In this document: positions 48,166 through 60,521 of the stretch, piece after piece | How positions within the stretch are numbered: position 1 is the stretch's first letter | How the letters are laid out: the number at the start of each line of letters is the position of its first letter | DNA from: Manis javanica | Lineage: Eukaryota; Chordata; Mammalia; Pholidota; Manidae | Assembly (NCBI RefSeq): GCF_040802235.1 | Contig: NC_133156.1 | Span: forward strand, 184,834,351-184,898,350 | Reading direction: 5' to 3' | Length of the DNA stretch: 64,000 nucleotides | The notes under the pieces: generated by a model | The model's input: only the letters and a program-made list of their open reading frames with translations | Told to the model about the DNA's origin: nothing | The model's database searches: none | Made by a program: the position numbers and the translations under genes

Positions 48166-49830
48166 CAAGTGTATTTTTTTATGGCCTTAGTCAAATGTAG
48201 CTCTTCTAAAACAGTCAACTGCAAGAGAAAGAATCAGTGTTGAAACAGTTTGCTTCTATCTTGGATGCAATTTACTTGTACTATGTAAAAATATCATTGG
48301 CAACACAACTACCCAGATGATCTTTGTATAGAGATCAACTATCTCAAGAATGGAGCAGCAGCTGCTGAATGCATATGATTCCCATGTATTTTATTTCTCC
48401 AATAACCCTCAAATTCTTTGGGAGATGAATTCCAATACTCTCAGAGAAGCAAGGAAGAGACACAAGAGTGACTGTCAATCACTAAATAAGTAGCATGAAT
48501 AACATGTCAAATAATTGATGTGCACATAATTGAGTCTAGGACTATGAAATCTTCCATGAGGAATCCTCCATGAAGGTCACAGCTGGGATTCTGAGGGCAT
48601 GGGCTGTGCATTAATAAATGACCAGCATTTGAAGAACGAGTAAACTCAGTTATCATAGAGCATGGTGTTACTTTTTCAGATTGGCGTTGGTTTTTCTTTG
48701 AAGGTAATATGCAGGCCTAAAATAGACACAGTGCTTCATTCAAACCACGTGCTTCCTGCTGACCAAGTTCAAATTCCCACAGTGTGTCTGGTGTCCAGCC
48801 CTGGGCCAGCTGAACTGTCCATGGGCTCACCCAGCTCTTCCCCTAGAAGGAGACTGGCAGGCAATGCACTGCCCTCTTTTGCAGCCAGGGAGAAGTGGCT
48901 TCTAAGGGAAACCAGGCTTTGTATCCTAGCCCAAAAGCAGTAATGATAACATTCAGCAAGAAGCAGAGGGCAAGTCCAGGTAAATGCATCATTAGATGGG
49001 CCTTGTTTCCAAAGCAGTGATGTGACATTCCAGCTGCTCGCTGATCTACCAGGAGTGTTGTGGAAATAATCAGATCATATAAAACAGGCTGAAGATGCTC
49101 CAGGCCTGAAGCTCAGAGGCTGCAAACCTCCAGCAAGGATGGACTGTGGTAAAGTATAAACTTTCACCAGGCAGAGCCCATATTTGACTTATGAACATCT
49201 TAAAATGAGGAAACATGGGGAATGTGTGACTTTATTTCCTCCCACAAGCATCACCCTCTACAGGGAGTCCTTTAGGTGGAACAAGGAGAAGTTCTCTCTT
49301 AAAGATCTCAGTGGCAGGACATGCTTCAAACTTACCCACTACGCCCATTTGACCCTTCTAGACTTACGGAAAGGAGTGTGGAGACTAACCCAGCAAGTTC
49401 AGCAAAGAGGTCTGAGAAGCTCATTCCTCAGCACCATGGAACCAGAGACCCTTAGACAACCAATCTCAGAGTTGCTCCCAAAAAGTCTTTTGAGTGGGTT
49501 GCTAATAACATGGGACCCTGAACTGGCTTGAAGCAAGCGCCTGGTGATGTGCAGCCTCCAGCCGCCCTCAGGACAAGCAGGTGGGGAGTGACTTGGGGCT
49601 GTGAGGAAGGCATTTACTCACAGATAATTTCTCCACCTTGATGCTGAATTAGAAAGGGCAAAATTAGTGGTTCTTTACTGGACACTAAGCAGTCATCCCT
49701 TTAAAAAAATGTCCTTGGAAACTTTATTTTAGACCATCATTACCTGGAGATAGCTTCCTATGGCACACTCCTTCCCTGCATATGTGCAAGGCCAACATGG
49801 CATTGAACAAATTGGACAGACTCACTTTGG
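48166..49830. other. Intergenic, nothing recognised
   Basis: No exon-like block with splice sites was found. A 115-codon open frame at 49184-49531 has no recognisable domain and is probably chance. Confidence 0.4.
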
Positions 49831-49834
49831 TTCC

Positions 49835-49995
49835 TAGCTCTGCTGCATCAAAACCTCAATTTTCTGATCTGTAAAACAGGTAGAGTAGCTCTTAATCCAA
49901 AGAGTTGATTTGAGATTTAAAGGACATGACATGTACAAAAATACTTGACACAGAGCCTGACAGAGGACAGTAGATTACTAATGATGAATACTGTT
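49835..49995 (+). repeat. MIR SINE
   Basis: AAACCTCAATTTTCTGATCT, GTAAAACAGGTAGAGTAGC and ACTTGACACAGAGCCTGACA follow MIR. Confidence 0.7.
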
Positions 49996-50907
49996 AGGAT
50001 GTTGATGATGAGAATGATGAAGGATCCGGAATCATGTCTGGACATGGTAGACTTGGGAGGACATCAGTCAGCAAAGGAGAGAACAGAGAGCAGAAAAGGG
50101 AGTCCGAGAGCCAACTGTGACCGACTGTCAGGTTTGCCTGAGGGCAAGCGGGCTCTCCATCCTGCTATCTGAATCTCCCTTTCCCTTTTCAAGGCCCTGA
50201 CCCTCCCGCCTCTCAGACTGTCTGCCCTGTGCACTCGGTGGCCAGTGCCCCCACGCTGCATTATTCCTTGGTGACATCCCACGCTCTTCATCTACCCCTC
50301 CATGCACAACCCAACTTACCTGAGCAGCTCTCATTCCCTCATTACACAGCTGTCTGCTGGGAATCAGGAAACTGATATAAAGATGGCATTAATGATTAAT
50401 GGAGGCTTCGTGTCTCCCAATAATATCCATTTGTGGTTCATAGCCCAAAGGCTCTGGATAGAGATTCCACGATCCACTCTGCTGTGAATCTGAAAGGGAC
50501 ATGGTTTTAAACAGGGCTGTTCTTGGGACTCTTTATAGGCCTCAGGTGCTTACCTTCTTTGCCTATGGATAGAGGTAACCTTAAAGCAAGTTGAGATGTA
50601 TTGTATAATTATATAATGGCCCTGTATATTAAGGAAATCTTGAACTCCTTGGATTTGTTCATTACTAAGCTGCTGTTACATTGAGATTTTTTTTGCCAAC
50701 ATCTTTGGGCTCAGTTTGTCCCATCTAAAAAAAATGTATGTATAACATAAATCATTTTCTCTCTTAGGCATCTCTTATCCTAAATGAATGAATACATGAT
50801 AAGCCTGCAAGTAGGGAGGATAGAGAGTGTAGTTGTAAGTGATTGGAGCTAGGACAGTAAGTAGATGTAATACTATGATAGTAATGACATAAGAAGTTTT
50901 ACAACCG

Positions 50908-51095
50908 TGCTTAACAATCCAGATTGCATATTAGAATTAACCAGAAAGTTTTTTTAAGGAAAAACAGTTCTTAGGCTCCAACCCCTAAGATTCTGATTTA
51001 ATTGATCTGGGGTGTGATCTGAGTATTGGAATTTTTCCAAAAGCTTCTTAAGCTGGTTCTATTGTGCAGCCAAGCCTGAGAACCATTGTCTTAGA
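50908..51095 (+). mobile_element. MER20 hAT element
   Basis: CAGATTGCATATTAGAATTA, TAAGATTCTGATTTAATTGA, TCTGGGGTGTGATCTGAGTA and GTGCAGCCAAGCCTGAGAAC match MER20 nearly end to end. Confidence 0.85.
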
Positions 51096-51329
51096 ACAGT
51101 ATCAGTAACACAAGGCTAGTGAAAAATGGCAACGTATCAAGTGGGTCTTAGTTGTGACAAAAAGATAAGGCCAGACCTATATTCTGGAGGCAAGAGATGT
51201 TCAGTGGGTTTCACATCATGGTCTTAGTCTGGGGGAAAGAACACTTGGACAAGAAGCCAGGAATCACAAAATTCACTGAATAGTGGATTAGAGAAGCCCT
51301 CAAAAAATCACCAACTTTAATCCTCCTCC

Positions 51330-51470
51330 TCATTGCTCTGTGAGCACTGGCAACTCAGCTTATGCCTCTGGACCTCAGTTTCCCTATCCATTAAGTGAGC
51401 ACAGAGATTAGCTTAGATAAGCTCAAGGGTGTCTTCCAATGCTGTGAGTCTATGACTCTTAGGTGGCTGT
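51330..51470 (+). repeat. MIR-family fragment
   Basis: ATGCCTCTGGACCTCAGTTT, CCCTATCCATTAAGTGAGC and TCTTCCAATGCTGTGAGTCT fit a MIR/MIR3-type copy. Confidence 0.6.
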
Positions 51471-52047
51471 CAGGCATCACTGGAAAGAGAGGTTGACATT
51501 GTACATCTCAGTTGGTATTTTCTGCTCCTTCTGCAGTCTCCCTGGAAAGCCTTCTGAACTGCAAGCCCGCCAGATCCAGCTTCCTGCTACTGGTCAAATG
51601 CAACTTGGGCTCCTCAAGCAGCAGCTGGATCTCAGCCCTTGGGGATCCCTCTACCAGCCTTCTCCACCAGAGTGAAGGCTTTTGTGCAGTTCTTGTAAAA
51701 GTCTGTAAGTGATCTCTCTGCTCCCCCAAATACATGGCCTGACCACTGATGATATCTGCAGAGGAAGTGGTGGAATATGGAAGTTTACAAGGTGTCAGCC
51801 CATACACGTCCTCCTGTCTTGAGCCCAGGGATCCTAGCCAATGGCTGCTGTGCCATTGTGCTCCTGTACCCCCATCTCAGGAATCCAGGGCTGCTTCAGA
51901 GTCTCCTGCCTCATGCTTTTCTAATGGGCCTCTGAGCAGGCTTAAAGGGTTAGTTGAAACAACAATAAAAATATGTATTTGCAGCATGCTCTGTTCTAGA
52001 AATGTCACACTTGGCCCCAGACTGACCAAAAGCCAGTGGAAGGGAAT

Positions 52048-52397
52048 TGCTATGGTCTAAGTGCTTATGTCTCCCTCACCTGAACCCCACCCAAGTCATA
52101 TGTATAAATCCTAACCCCCCAAAACGATGGCCTTAGGAGGTAGGACCTTTTGGGGTGTGTAAGTCATAAGGGTGGAACCCTCAATAATGGGATTAGTGAC
52201 TTACAGAAGAGACCCAGCAGAGATCCCTCCCCTTTCTGCCATGTGAGGATACAATGGGGAGCCCACAACGCAGAAGAGGGTGCTCCCCAACTGGATCTCA
52301 GACTTCCAGCCTCAGAACTGTGAGAAATAAATTTCTGTTGTTTACAAGGCACCCTGTCTGTGGTATTTTGTTATAGCAGCCAGAACAGACAGAGACA
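52048..52397 (+). mobile_element. MST/MLT1-type MaLR solo LTR
   Basis: TGCTATGGTCTAAGTGCTTA, ATAATGGGATTAGTGACTTA, CTGCCATGTGAGGATACAAT, AGAACTGTGAGAAATAAATT and TGGTATTTTGTTATAGCAGC follow a MaLR LTR end to end. Confidence 0.85.
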
Positions 52398-54440
52398 GGA
52401 ATCATTCCAGTTAATCCCCTAAAAAAAAGTCCTATCTGAAATGTAAGAGAAAGGGGCCTAATATGACCATGCTTGAGGCCATGAAGGAAATAAGAATTTT
52501 GGTCAGGAAGAGGGCCAGGGGCTTTACAGTGCATTCTGCAGACCCTTCTAGGCTCTCAGTATCTGCACAGGTAGAGCAGAGGTAAGGAGGAGGGGGTGGG
52601 TAACTGGGAAAGGCAGATTTAGTAGATCCTGCCCACTGGAAGTGTTCATGGTGGGAGCTCTGGGCCCCAACAGAATGCCTTCCAGAAATTGGCTTCCTGG
52701 CCCAGGTGAGGCCTGGAGCTACTCTGACATCCATCTCACATGAAGCCTATGGGTCACTGAGGACGGTGGCATCATACCCAGATCTTCCCTGGCCCTCCTG
52801 GACTCACATGGCCGTAGGTCCTAGAAAAACTCATCTTGTTTCCTGTGTTCTCCTCATATGGAAGATGGCACAGTAGCAAGATGTCCAGCTTAAGCAAGCC
52901 AGGTTCCCCACTTGATAGTGAAGAGGAACTGACACTCCACCTTCTCATGCTGGAATGGCTGCTCTGCTATCTCATAGTTCTGGTGGAAGGAACAGAACGA
53001 GAGGCATTGTTTGATCAGGAAAGGCTTGGTTTTCAAACACAGCCCTTCCCCTCAGCCAGAGCTCTCGCCCCCAGACCCTGCAAGATCCTATAACATGGAC
53101 CTCTAAAAAAGCAGACTTCAGGTTCTCCTCTTCAAACAAATGCTCCCTTTAGAATTGCTCGTCTGGCTACTTCCACACTCAACTCTGTTTCAGCACCAAA
53201 GAGTCAGTGTGAAGGATCCGTGGGAGAACAGAGGCAGAATTGTAGACACCATCAAAGTAAATTGGTGTCCGATAAGTTTTTCCCTGTTTGTTATTCTGCA
53301 ATGAAAAAACAAGTGAACCATAGGAAATCAAGTATTTTATTATGTCATTTAATAATGTTCCAGATAAGCCCCTAACCCATCTCCTGTAAGCAGGCATCTC
53401 AGGGAATGTTCTGGTGCTGTCCTTGCCATCCTCGGCCTGGTCCTTGGGGGCTGTAGGTGGGCGGAGCAGAGCCTGAACAGCAGGACGGAGAAACACTGAC
53501 CACGTTTGTATCGTTCACTCTGTGGGTGATACATTATGACCACAGGCTGGGGAGAAATAACCAGAGTGAAGAAAAACAAAGAGAGGAAGAGAAAATAAAG
53601 AGAGAAAAAGGCCTAACAGGAAACCCATGTGCTGGGGATAGCTAAACTATCACCATGGTAACCAGATTTCCAATCACCCATTTAGCCATGTGGCTTCAAA
53701 AGTTCAAGTGAATTTATGGGAGCAGATTAACAGGACAATATGTGTAAGATTAGCACAGGTAATACCCTCTGGGAACCAGGCCAGTGGCCTCCCAAACTGA
53801 AAGCACTTTGGGGAACTTCTGTTTATATGTGTTTTTGTCTTATCATTATTCAATTTCTAGCCTGTGTGTTTTATGACATACATGATATAACGAGACAGTA
53901 GTACCTGTATGTAATTTATAAATACATAAATAAACCTATCTTGGGGGTGCACGCTCCAATATTTTGTACTGATAGGATACACAGCCGAGAGAGCTCAGAG
54001 ACCACATAACCAGAACAATGACAAAACCCATTAAAGACTCCACCATCCCACCTCACCAGGAGCCTCTGCCAGGCCGACTTAATGTAGAAGGAAAAGTTGT
54101 TTGTCCACTGGGAATCCCCTCTGCTCTCCCAGCTACTCTCTAGTGCCTCGTGGTTCTTTAAAGGGTGAAATCATTCGCATTTCAGTGAAACAGAAAAAAT
54201 ATTGTTATGACTATTGTTATCTAAACCCCCAAGCGGCCTCTGAGGAAGTCACATCACAGAAGGAAGGCCTTTATTCCCAGGCCCGCCATACACAAATGGG
54301 AACTCTCCAAGGAAGGTAGGGACTGAAATCCAGCCCATGTCCTGCTCAGCAAGCTGTGTGCAGGAGAGGGGTGCATCTCCCTGAGGAAGGGGCGCCTTTA
54401 CTAACTCACAAAGGTGTTGTATAGAGCACCAACAGCCCTG
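52398..54440. other. Intergenic, downstream of both genes
   Basis: I see no exon or named repeat with confidence. Minus-strand open frames near 53.2-53.6 kb lie beyond the ARHGAP25 polyadenylation signals and resemble nothing I know. Confidence 0.35.
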
Positions 54441-55114
54441 CATTTTTTTTTTGGCTTTATTTGAATATAACTTTTGCATTGATATTGTTTTCATAAATAC
54501 AGTTTATTGCTTGTTTTAGTCTCAGTCAAATAATAATTTTGAGTTTCCAACCCCTGGAGAGTGTGCATCGTGGACAGGGTGGCAGAATAGGGCTCTGGCT
54601 TCAGTAGGTGCAGCCCCCTGCAACACAGCATGCCATGGGTATGCTCTTGAAAGCTGAGTACCGCTTTCTGCTCCGGTTTCTCAGACACACCCTGAGGCCA
54701 TCTGACTAGGTGAGCTATTCCACAAAGAAAACAAAGAGCTAGTGCCTCAGTCCAGCCTTGGTAGGGACCAGCTTGTCACCTGGGTCCAGGAATGTGACCA
54801 GCCTCAAATGTGTCCATTGCGTATCACACAGTCATCCAGCAGGGGAAGGTTCCATTTCACTCAGCCTAAGACCACTGTGGAATAATGCAATCCTTCTGAA
54901 TACAGCCACAGGGGATCACAGACATCCACACATGTCCCTGCTCACCCTCATCTTCCTGAAAATTCCATTGGTTTATTTACTGGGAAATATGATGTTTCCC
55001 CCAAATGTCCTCTCCCACCAAGGGAGTAATTTTGCTTCCCAGTCATCAGGCAGCACCAAGAAAGGGAGCAGTGTTGGGTCTCCACAGGCCGTCTCTGGGG
55101 TTCTTCTGGGACCC
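54440..55114 (-). other. ARHGAP25: ARHGAP25 3' UTR with several polyadenylation signals
   Basis: Read on the minus strand, this follows the ARHGAP25 stop codon. AATAAA signals occur at 54977-54972 (about 140 nt after the stop), 54508-54503 and 54461-54456. The last two are close together and give a UTR of about 650 nt, so they are the likelier main site. The A-run just beyond 54456 (T-run on the plus strand near 54443-54452) is genomic. The exact cleavage position is inferred. A 161-codon open frame on the opposite strand here is chance. Confidence 0.6.
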
Positions 55115-55322
55115 TCAAGCATCAGCCTTGCACTCCTTCATGGATTTGACAAATTCCTTGACCTCTTCCTCCAAGGCCCTGTTCCTCTTCTCAACATCCT
55201 CACGGGAGCGCTCCACGTTGCGGAGGGTAATTTCCAAGGCTGAAAACTTCTTCTTCTCCTTCTCCAGGTCTTCACTGAGCCTCACCACCTTAGCCCAGAC
55301 ATCGTAATTTTCCTTCTCAAGG
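55115..55322 (-). CDS. ARHGAP25: ARHGAP25 terminal coding exon (C-terminal coiled coil)
   Basis: This is the last coding exon on the minus strand. Acceptor TTCCTTGTAG is followed by CCTTGAG; with the preceding AA the split codon is AAC (Asn), then LEKENYDVWAKVV. The exon encodes a highly charged coiled coil (LEKEKKK, RNVERSREDVEKRNR, EEEVKEFVKSM), ends KECKADA and stops at TGA (55117-55115). The five exons in the window give about 377 residues, roughly the C-terminal 58% of the protein. The coiled coil probably mediates oligomerisation or partner binding, as in ARHGAP22/24 relatives. Confidence 0.95.
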
Positions 55323-56009
55323 CTACAAGGAAGGCAAGGACAGAGTGAGAGAACAAGGCATGCCCTCCAGACTCTCCCTCCACCCTTGCTCACGGCCCCC
55401 CATCCATTTTCCTTTCCACATCTCAAGACCTGTATCCACCCTGTACCTCACATCTGTGTCCCACCACTGACACGAGCACCTCCCAGTACACCTGAACACC
55501 CAGAGCAGGTGGGAGCCCCTCTTTTGTCATGTAGCACTGACTTGTGACATCCCTTTCGTGTTGTTTCTCCCAGGATTTTCATTGTTCCTGGCCCAAATCC
55601 TAGTTCCAGGTGCTCCCTGCTAGGCTGTGCTGCCTGAACCCTGAGGCATGAGGGTACATATGCCATTTTGTAAGCCAAGAGAGAGAACTTCAGATCTGCG
55701 ACGGCAGAGGGTGAATGGACATTTGCTTCTGGATTTCATTCTGTGAGGTGCTGCCTCCCTGCAGCCCCAATCATTTCGTATGGAGACTTGAGGTCTCATT
55801 TGAGTCCATGCCCGGCTTGGACTCAAGGGCTTCGGCCCACTCTGTGGAGAGTTGACTACCCCTGCCTATCTCTTCTTAAAGGTAGACTAGTGTCATTCCT
55901 TCTAGCCTTGCCATTACAAATCTAGCTTCCTTCTCCAAGTTCACCACATCCCTCTTGCTTTGGGGGAGATCTCAAATAAGACATTATGTTAGATCTTGGC
56001 CACTGATTC

Positions 56010-56230
56010 CAGTGGAGTCGTAAAACCTGAATGGGCTCAGGGACCTGGATGATCCAGGTTCAACTCTCAGCCCCACCAATGATTAGTTGTGCAACCTTTA
56101 AAAGTCTCTGCATGCTTCTTGGGCACCCATTTCTCTATAAAATGAGGGGTGTTTCCTGTTTCTCAGGATTGCTGTGGGGATTGCATAGGAAGGTGTGCTT
56201 AAGCACAAAGCTTAGAACAGGCACGACAGA
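56010..56230 (+). repeat. MIR SINE (in last ARHGAP25 intron)
   Basis: TGGATGATCCAGGTTCAACT, TTAGTTGTGCAACCTTTAAA, ATAAAATGAGGGGTGTTTCC and CAAAGCTTAGAACAGGCACG are in MIR order. Confidence 0.8.
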
Positions 56231-56839
56231 TTGAATTCTGCCCCCTTTAAGGATGAGAGGGCAGGAAGGTTCAGAGGACTTTATTCCACTCAGGAGGAGC
56301 GGTGGCCTTCTAGGCAGCTAATTCCTTCCCTTCTCTGTCAATGACATTCATGCCAAAGTGTGATTGGAGTCTTCTCTGGGGCTGCCTCAGTCACTGCCGA
56401 GGCCTCACACAAGTCTTGTGGTTCTACAAATGACTGATTTCAGGTTCTTAGACAAAAGAACTCCATTTTGCTTTTAGGTGGAAAACAGAGGTTGGGGGCT
56501 CGCAAAAGTCTTCCTTTTAGGTACCTGAGTCTTAATGGACTGAAAAGTACCCATAATTTGACATTTCACTACCTCATGATTAGTGTTAATATGGGCTAAG
56601 CTGGATGAGGCTTCCTCTCATGAAAAAATCAGTGGTGTGAAAAAGATTTCAATAGAACAGTTTATGTGCCCAAGAGAGCAAATTGTATCCAAGCATCTAG
56701 GAATGTGCAGGAAATCGTGGTAATCGCTGCCTCTCTGGCCTCCCACTTCCACTTGCCTGCTGCGGCCTGAGCTCAGTGGGGAGCCAGTGATCCAATGAAG
56801 CTTCAGTCAGTCAAGCCATCCAGAAGCTCTGTCTCTCTC

Positions 56840-57375
56840 AGGCTTTCAGGGGGCTGGCAAGGCCCTGTGTGCTCTGGCCTCCTGCACGTCTCTGCCATCT
56901 GTCCTATCAGTTACTCCTCTTGTTCCAGCCTAGCACCACTCTTCCTGTGCATGAGCACACCAGACCTGCACCCTTCCCATGGCCTCTGAGTCTTTGTTGC
57001 TTGCTGCCTAGCCTGCTCTTCCTCCATATACAGACCTGACTTGTTCCCTCTTCTCCTTCAGGCCTTTGCTTTAATGCTACCTTCTCAGTGAGGCCTTCCT
57101 GACCTCCCCATGTAACATTGGAACCCCCTTCTCAATCATGCGCCCCGCCAGCTCCTGCCTGCCTTATTTCTCTCCACAGCATTTTTGACCACCTGGCAGA
57201 GCAGATGCTTTAATTACTTACTTGTCTGTCTGTCTGTCTGTCCCTACTAGTGGAAAGCTCTATAAGCACAGGAACCTTTGTCTATTTTGTTCCATACTAT
57301 TCCCCACCAGCTGGGATCATGCCTGGCACACAGTAGGTGCTCAATAAATATTTTCAGAATGGATGAATGAATTCA
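56840..57375 (+). repeat. L2 LINE 3' end (in last ARHGAP25 intron)
   Basis: CAGTGAGGCCTTCCTGACCT, CTGGCACACAGTAGGTGCTC and AATAAATATTTTCAGAATGG are hallmarks of the L2 3' end. A (TGTC)n tract sits inside at 57222-57242. Confidence 0.85.
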
Positions 57376-57696
57376 TCAATATGAAAAAATTTTAAAGTTC
57401 CTCTTAATTCATTAAAGCATGTCAATCCTTAACAACTACTCAGAAATAGTTGGTTAAACTACTAGCTATATACTTAACTTTTCAGGAATTTAATCTAAAG
57501 CTTAGAGTTTTTACTCATTTAGTCATGTCCTCACTCCCTTTACCCTTTTCCTTAGTAGGCCCAGCTGCTACAGATGACTGTATTCTCCAAGCTGAAGGTT
57601 TCTAATGTCACTTCTTTGGCAGATGAGAACAATATCTATTGTTTCTAAAATTGGAAGCCAAGTGGCTGCCCAGAGGACCCTGTGTATGTGACTTAC

Positions 57697-58229
57697 TTTT
57701 CAATCTGTTCCTCATACATTTGCTTCTGTGTTTCTATTTCCTTCCTCAGCTCCTGGACGAGCCTCTGCAAAGATTCGAGTTCCTCTTCTCCAGAGTTCTT
57801 TTTCCCAGGCCCAGTTTCAGAGTTTGGGCCAGCAGGAGTGTCTCTCTTGTAGTCACAGGCATGGGAAGACAGTGAGCTTTCTTCGTCCCTGGGAGACCCT
57901 GTCGCAGCAGGGACGTTATCGTAGGTGGAAGACCGCTGGGAGTCAGGACTTTGGGGCAAACCCTGAGACATCGTTCTCCTGTGCCCCTCCCCTGCCTTCA
58001 GTTCTGAAGAAGATGACCAGAACTCGTTTTTAAAGATCTCCACTTTGCTGCTGTTGGCACCTTGAAAAGCTGATGTTAAGAAGCATTTCCGGTTGGGGAG
58101 CGTCTGAGTCCTTTTCCGTGATTGCAGCTTCCAATCTTCTGGCTTTTCCCTGGGGGCTTTACTGTTCTCCACTAGACACCCATCACTCGGCTGCTGTTCA
58201 GTGGGGCTGGCTGTGTCTGAGTCGCCGGT
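57697..58229 (-). CDS. ARHGAP25: ARHGAP25 long coding exon (disordered linker, start of coiled coil)
   Basis: This 533 bp exon on the minus strand has acceptor CTTTTCTAG and donor GTAAGT. It enters in phase 0 and leaves in phase 2. It encodes about 177 residues: a Ser/Pro-rich linker beginning TGDSDTASPTEQQPSDG, a basic block RKRTQTLPNRKCF, GANSSKVEIFKNEFW, and STYDNVP. It ends in the first heptads of the C-terminal coiled coil, EELESLQRLVQELRKEIE. There is no frame break across the exon. The linker differs from human at many positions while the RTQTLPNRKCF and coiled-coil parts are nearly fixed, as expected for functional versus disordered sequence. Confidence 0.95.
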
Positions 58230-58574
58230 CTAGAAAAGAATGGCCACAGTGTTACATGTATTTTTCCCATGTGTGTCATGCTCCCAAGATAAGGATTAGA
58301 GATTTGAAAGAAAGTAGCTCCTTGCTTTAATGAGTAAGGAAGCAGTAAGTAACTAAGTAAACCCAGGAAAACAATCTCTTAACTTATCACACTAATTGAT
58401 TATCTGCATGGCATTTTTTCAAAAAGCATGCTGCATTCATTTAAAGGACCTCATGCTCTAAAATCAATTGTTTGTGGTAAAAGAGTCCTAAACTAGGATT
58501 CTTTTATAACTTCAGAATGGGAGGCCTTTCAAACTATGACTCAAAATCCAGAAGCCATAAAATAAAAGTTTGAT

Positions 58575-59620
58575 AAATCCAACCTATGTGAATTCCCAAG
58601 CCCCCAAATTAAAAAGAACAAAAATAAAACAAAGAAATCACCACATACTAAAACCAACATGCAGTGACAAACTAGCAAAAATATTTGCCATGCATATCAT
58701 GAACAAGTTACTCCCTCCAGGTCATAAAACTTTGCAAGAAAAAGACCAAGAGCTAATATAAATGTGGGCAAAGGACAAAATCAGACAGCTCACAGAGGAA
58801 AAATGCAACTGGCCCTTACATATAAGAAAAGATGTCTAGTCAATCTCATAATAGGAGAAATTTAAATTCAAATTCAAATTACTGAAATATTGGTGCTCAC
58901 ATAACAGATAAACAACCTCACCCAAATTTGACACTTTGTAGGGTAACAGGCTCTTTTATGTATTGCTGCTGGAAGTACAAAATAGTACAACCTGTACCTA
59001 ACAATTTTAACCAAAATTACACATTACCAATCTAGTTACCCTGTGACTTCGAATCCACTTCTAGGACCTTATCCCAGAAATACATCTGCCTGAGGTCAAG
59101 GTTATCCACTGTAGCTTTGTTTGTAGCCCAAAGGAATGAAAATGACCTGTTCATCTAAAGGGGTTAGTTAAGAGGTTTATCGTACACTGCCAGGACAGAA
59201 CACTCTACACCCATCAAAAACATAAGATTGTATGAGGTTGCTGTCCATATTTTGACATGACAGTCTCCAGGACATACTTTTAGGTAGAAAAATGTAAGAT
59301 ACAGAGTAATGTATGTATGTATGTATGTATGTATGTGTGTGTGTGCGTGTATACAGAGATGATACATTTTGTTATATTTGCTATAGACTGTTACATTTTG
59401 TGTAAAGAGGGAGGCAAAGAGCATTCACATCTGCTTACATGTGCATACAGGAACATTGGAAGGATATGAAGCAGCTAATGAAGGCAGGATGGAGTGGATG
59501 GAGATAGTGGTGGGAGATGCACTTCTCAATGCATCTTTTTCTATCTTGTTTATTTTTTTAATCATATGCATATTTTATATATTTTTAATTAAGTTAAAAA
59601 GAAAAGAATGAGCCCTTAAA
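58575..59620 (+). repeat. L1M/HAL1-like LINE 3' end (in ARHGAP25 intron)
   Basis: GTGGGCAAAGGACAAAATCA, AGGCTCTTTTATGTATTGCT, TCGAATCCACTTCTAGGACC and TGTAGCTTTGTTTGTAGCCC follow the 3' part of an old L1-type LINE over about 1 kb, antisense to the gene. A (GTAT)n/(GT)n microsatellite lies at 59310-59354. Confidence 0.75.
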
Positions 59621-60324
59621 TGTCCTCAGGATTAACAGTACTACAGGCATCTTACAGTTACTGGTCAACCAGAAATTTTCAATTCAATTCTTGGTCACAG
59701 ATAAAGAATCAAGCTGCTCTGTAAAATTCACATTTTTTAAAATTGTCTCTATAAATATGTAAAAATACTTGAGCTTTGTAATTATTGCCCTCAAATAGTC
59801 TCACTTGCAGAGTCTGCAGAGTTTTTTGACACTGGGAACGTGAGCTCCAACCTTTTAGTACAAATGAGGGGGTTGACATCGCTGGAACAGCTTATCAGGG
59901 AATGAGAAATATTACACGAACACATCATATATTCTGAGAAAAGAATCACATTTCATGGATTAGCAGGAAAACAGTTCTCTCTGGACTTCCACACAGTTTT
60001 CAGCAACTCCCACTAAAACATTTACAGTGCAGTATATAATTTCCCCATTGAACTTTTCTGGACTGTGTTCAAGAGAGTTTCCCTTTTAGAGTGGGTTTCA
60101 GTGAGGAGTCCCACTGCTAGTCATTGAGAGATTGGCACACAGGACATGAACCCCCACCTCCAGGATGTCAACATAGACAGGATTTTGAAAGCGGTCACAC
60201 TTTTGAGCTGTGTGTCCACAGCATATCCCAAACTCCCCAGATTGCCACCTAGAGCAACTCTTACATGGCATGACCTGGACCAAAGGAAGAGTTGGCTGGA
60301 AGGAGGAAGGCTCTCTGCTCTTAC

Positions 60325-60521
60325 CGTGTTACTGAAACTGTCTGATCTAGAAATTGCGGGGTCTTCAGTGGCGTCCCAGCCCACAGAGCTCCGAGCCACT
60401 GGAGGTTTCTTAGGGTCATTACTCTGTGCAGGGGGTGATAGGGGTGCATCCTTGGACTTGGGGAAGAGTACTTCATGGTCTCTGATCATCACGGTCACCA
60501 CTCTTTGGATTTGAGGAGTCC
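60325..60521 (-). CDS. ARHGAP25: ARHGAP25 coding exon (end of RhoGAP domain and linker)
   Basis: This 197 bp exon on the minus strand has acceptor CTTGCAG and donor GTAAGA. It enters in phase 1 and ends in phase 0 after AAC ACG. It encodes GTPQIQRVVTVMIRDHEVLF, then PKSKDAPLSPPAQ..., the last helix of the RhoGAP fold followed by a proline-rich linker. The linker includes RSSVGWDATED and a serine-rich stretch ending SDSFSNT. The order and phases fit ARHGAP25 exactly. The linker is likely disordered and phosphorylated in life, which is inference from its composition. Confidence 0.94.

Noticed and set aside
49184-49531. 115-codon open frame on the plus strand
   Set aside because: Composition unremarkable, no domain, no splice sites or polyadenylation signal in a sensible place.
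54758-55243. 161-codon open frame on the plus strand
   Set aside because: It is antisense to the ARHGAP25 last exon and 3' UTR; the minus-strand coiled coil is the real coding sequence.
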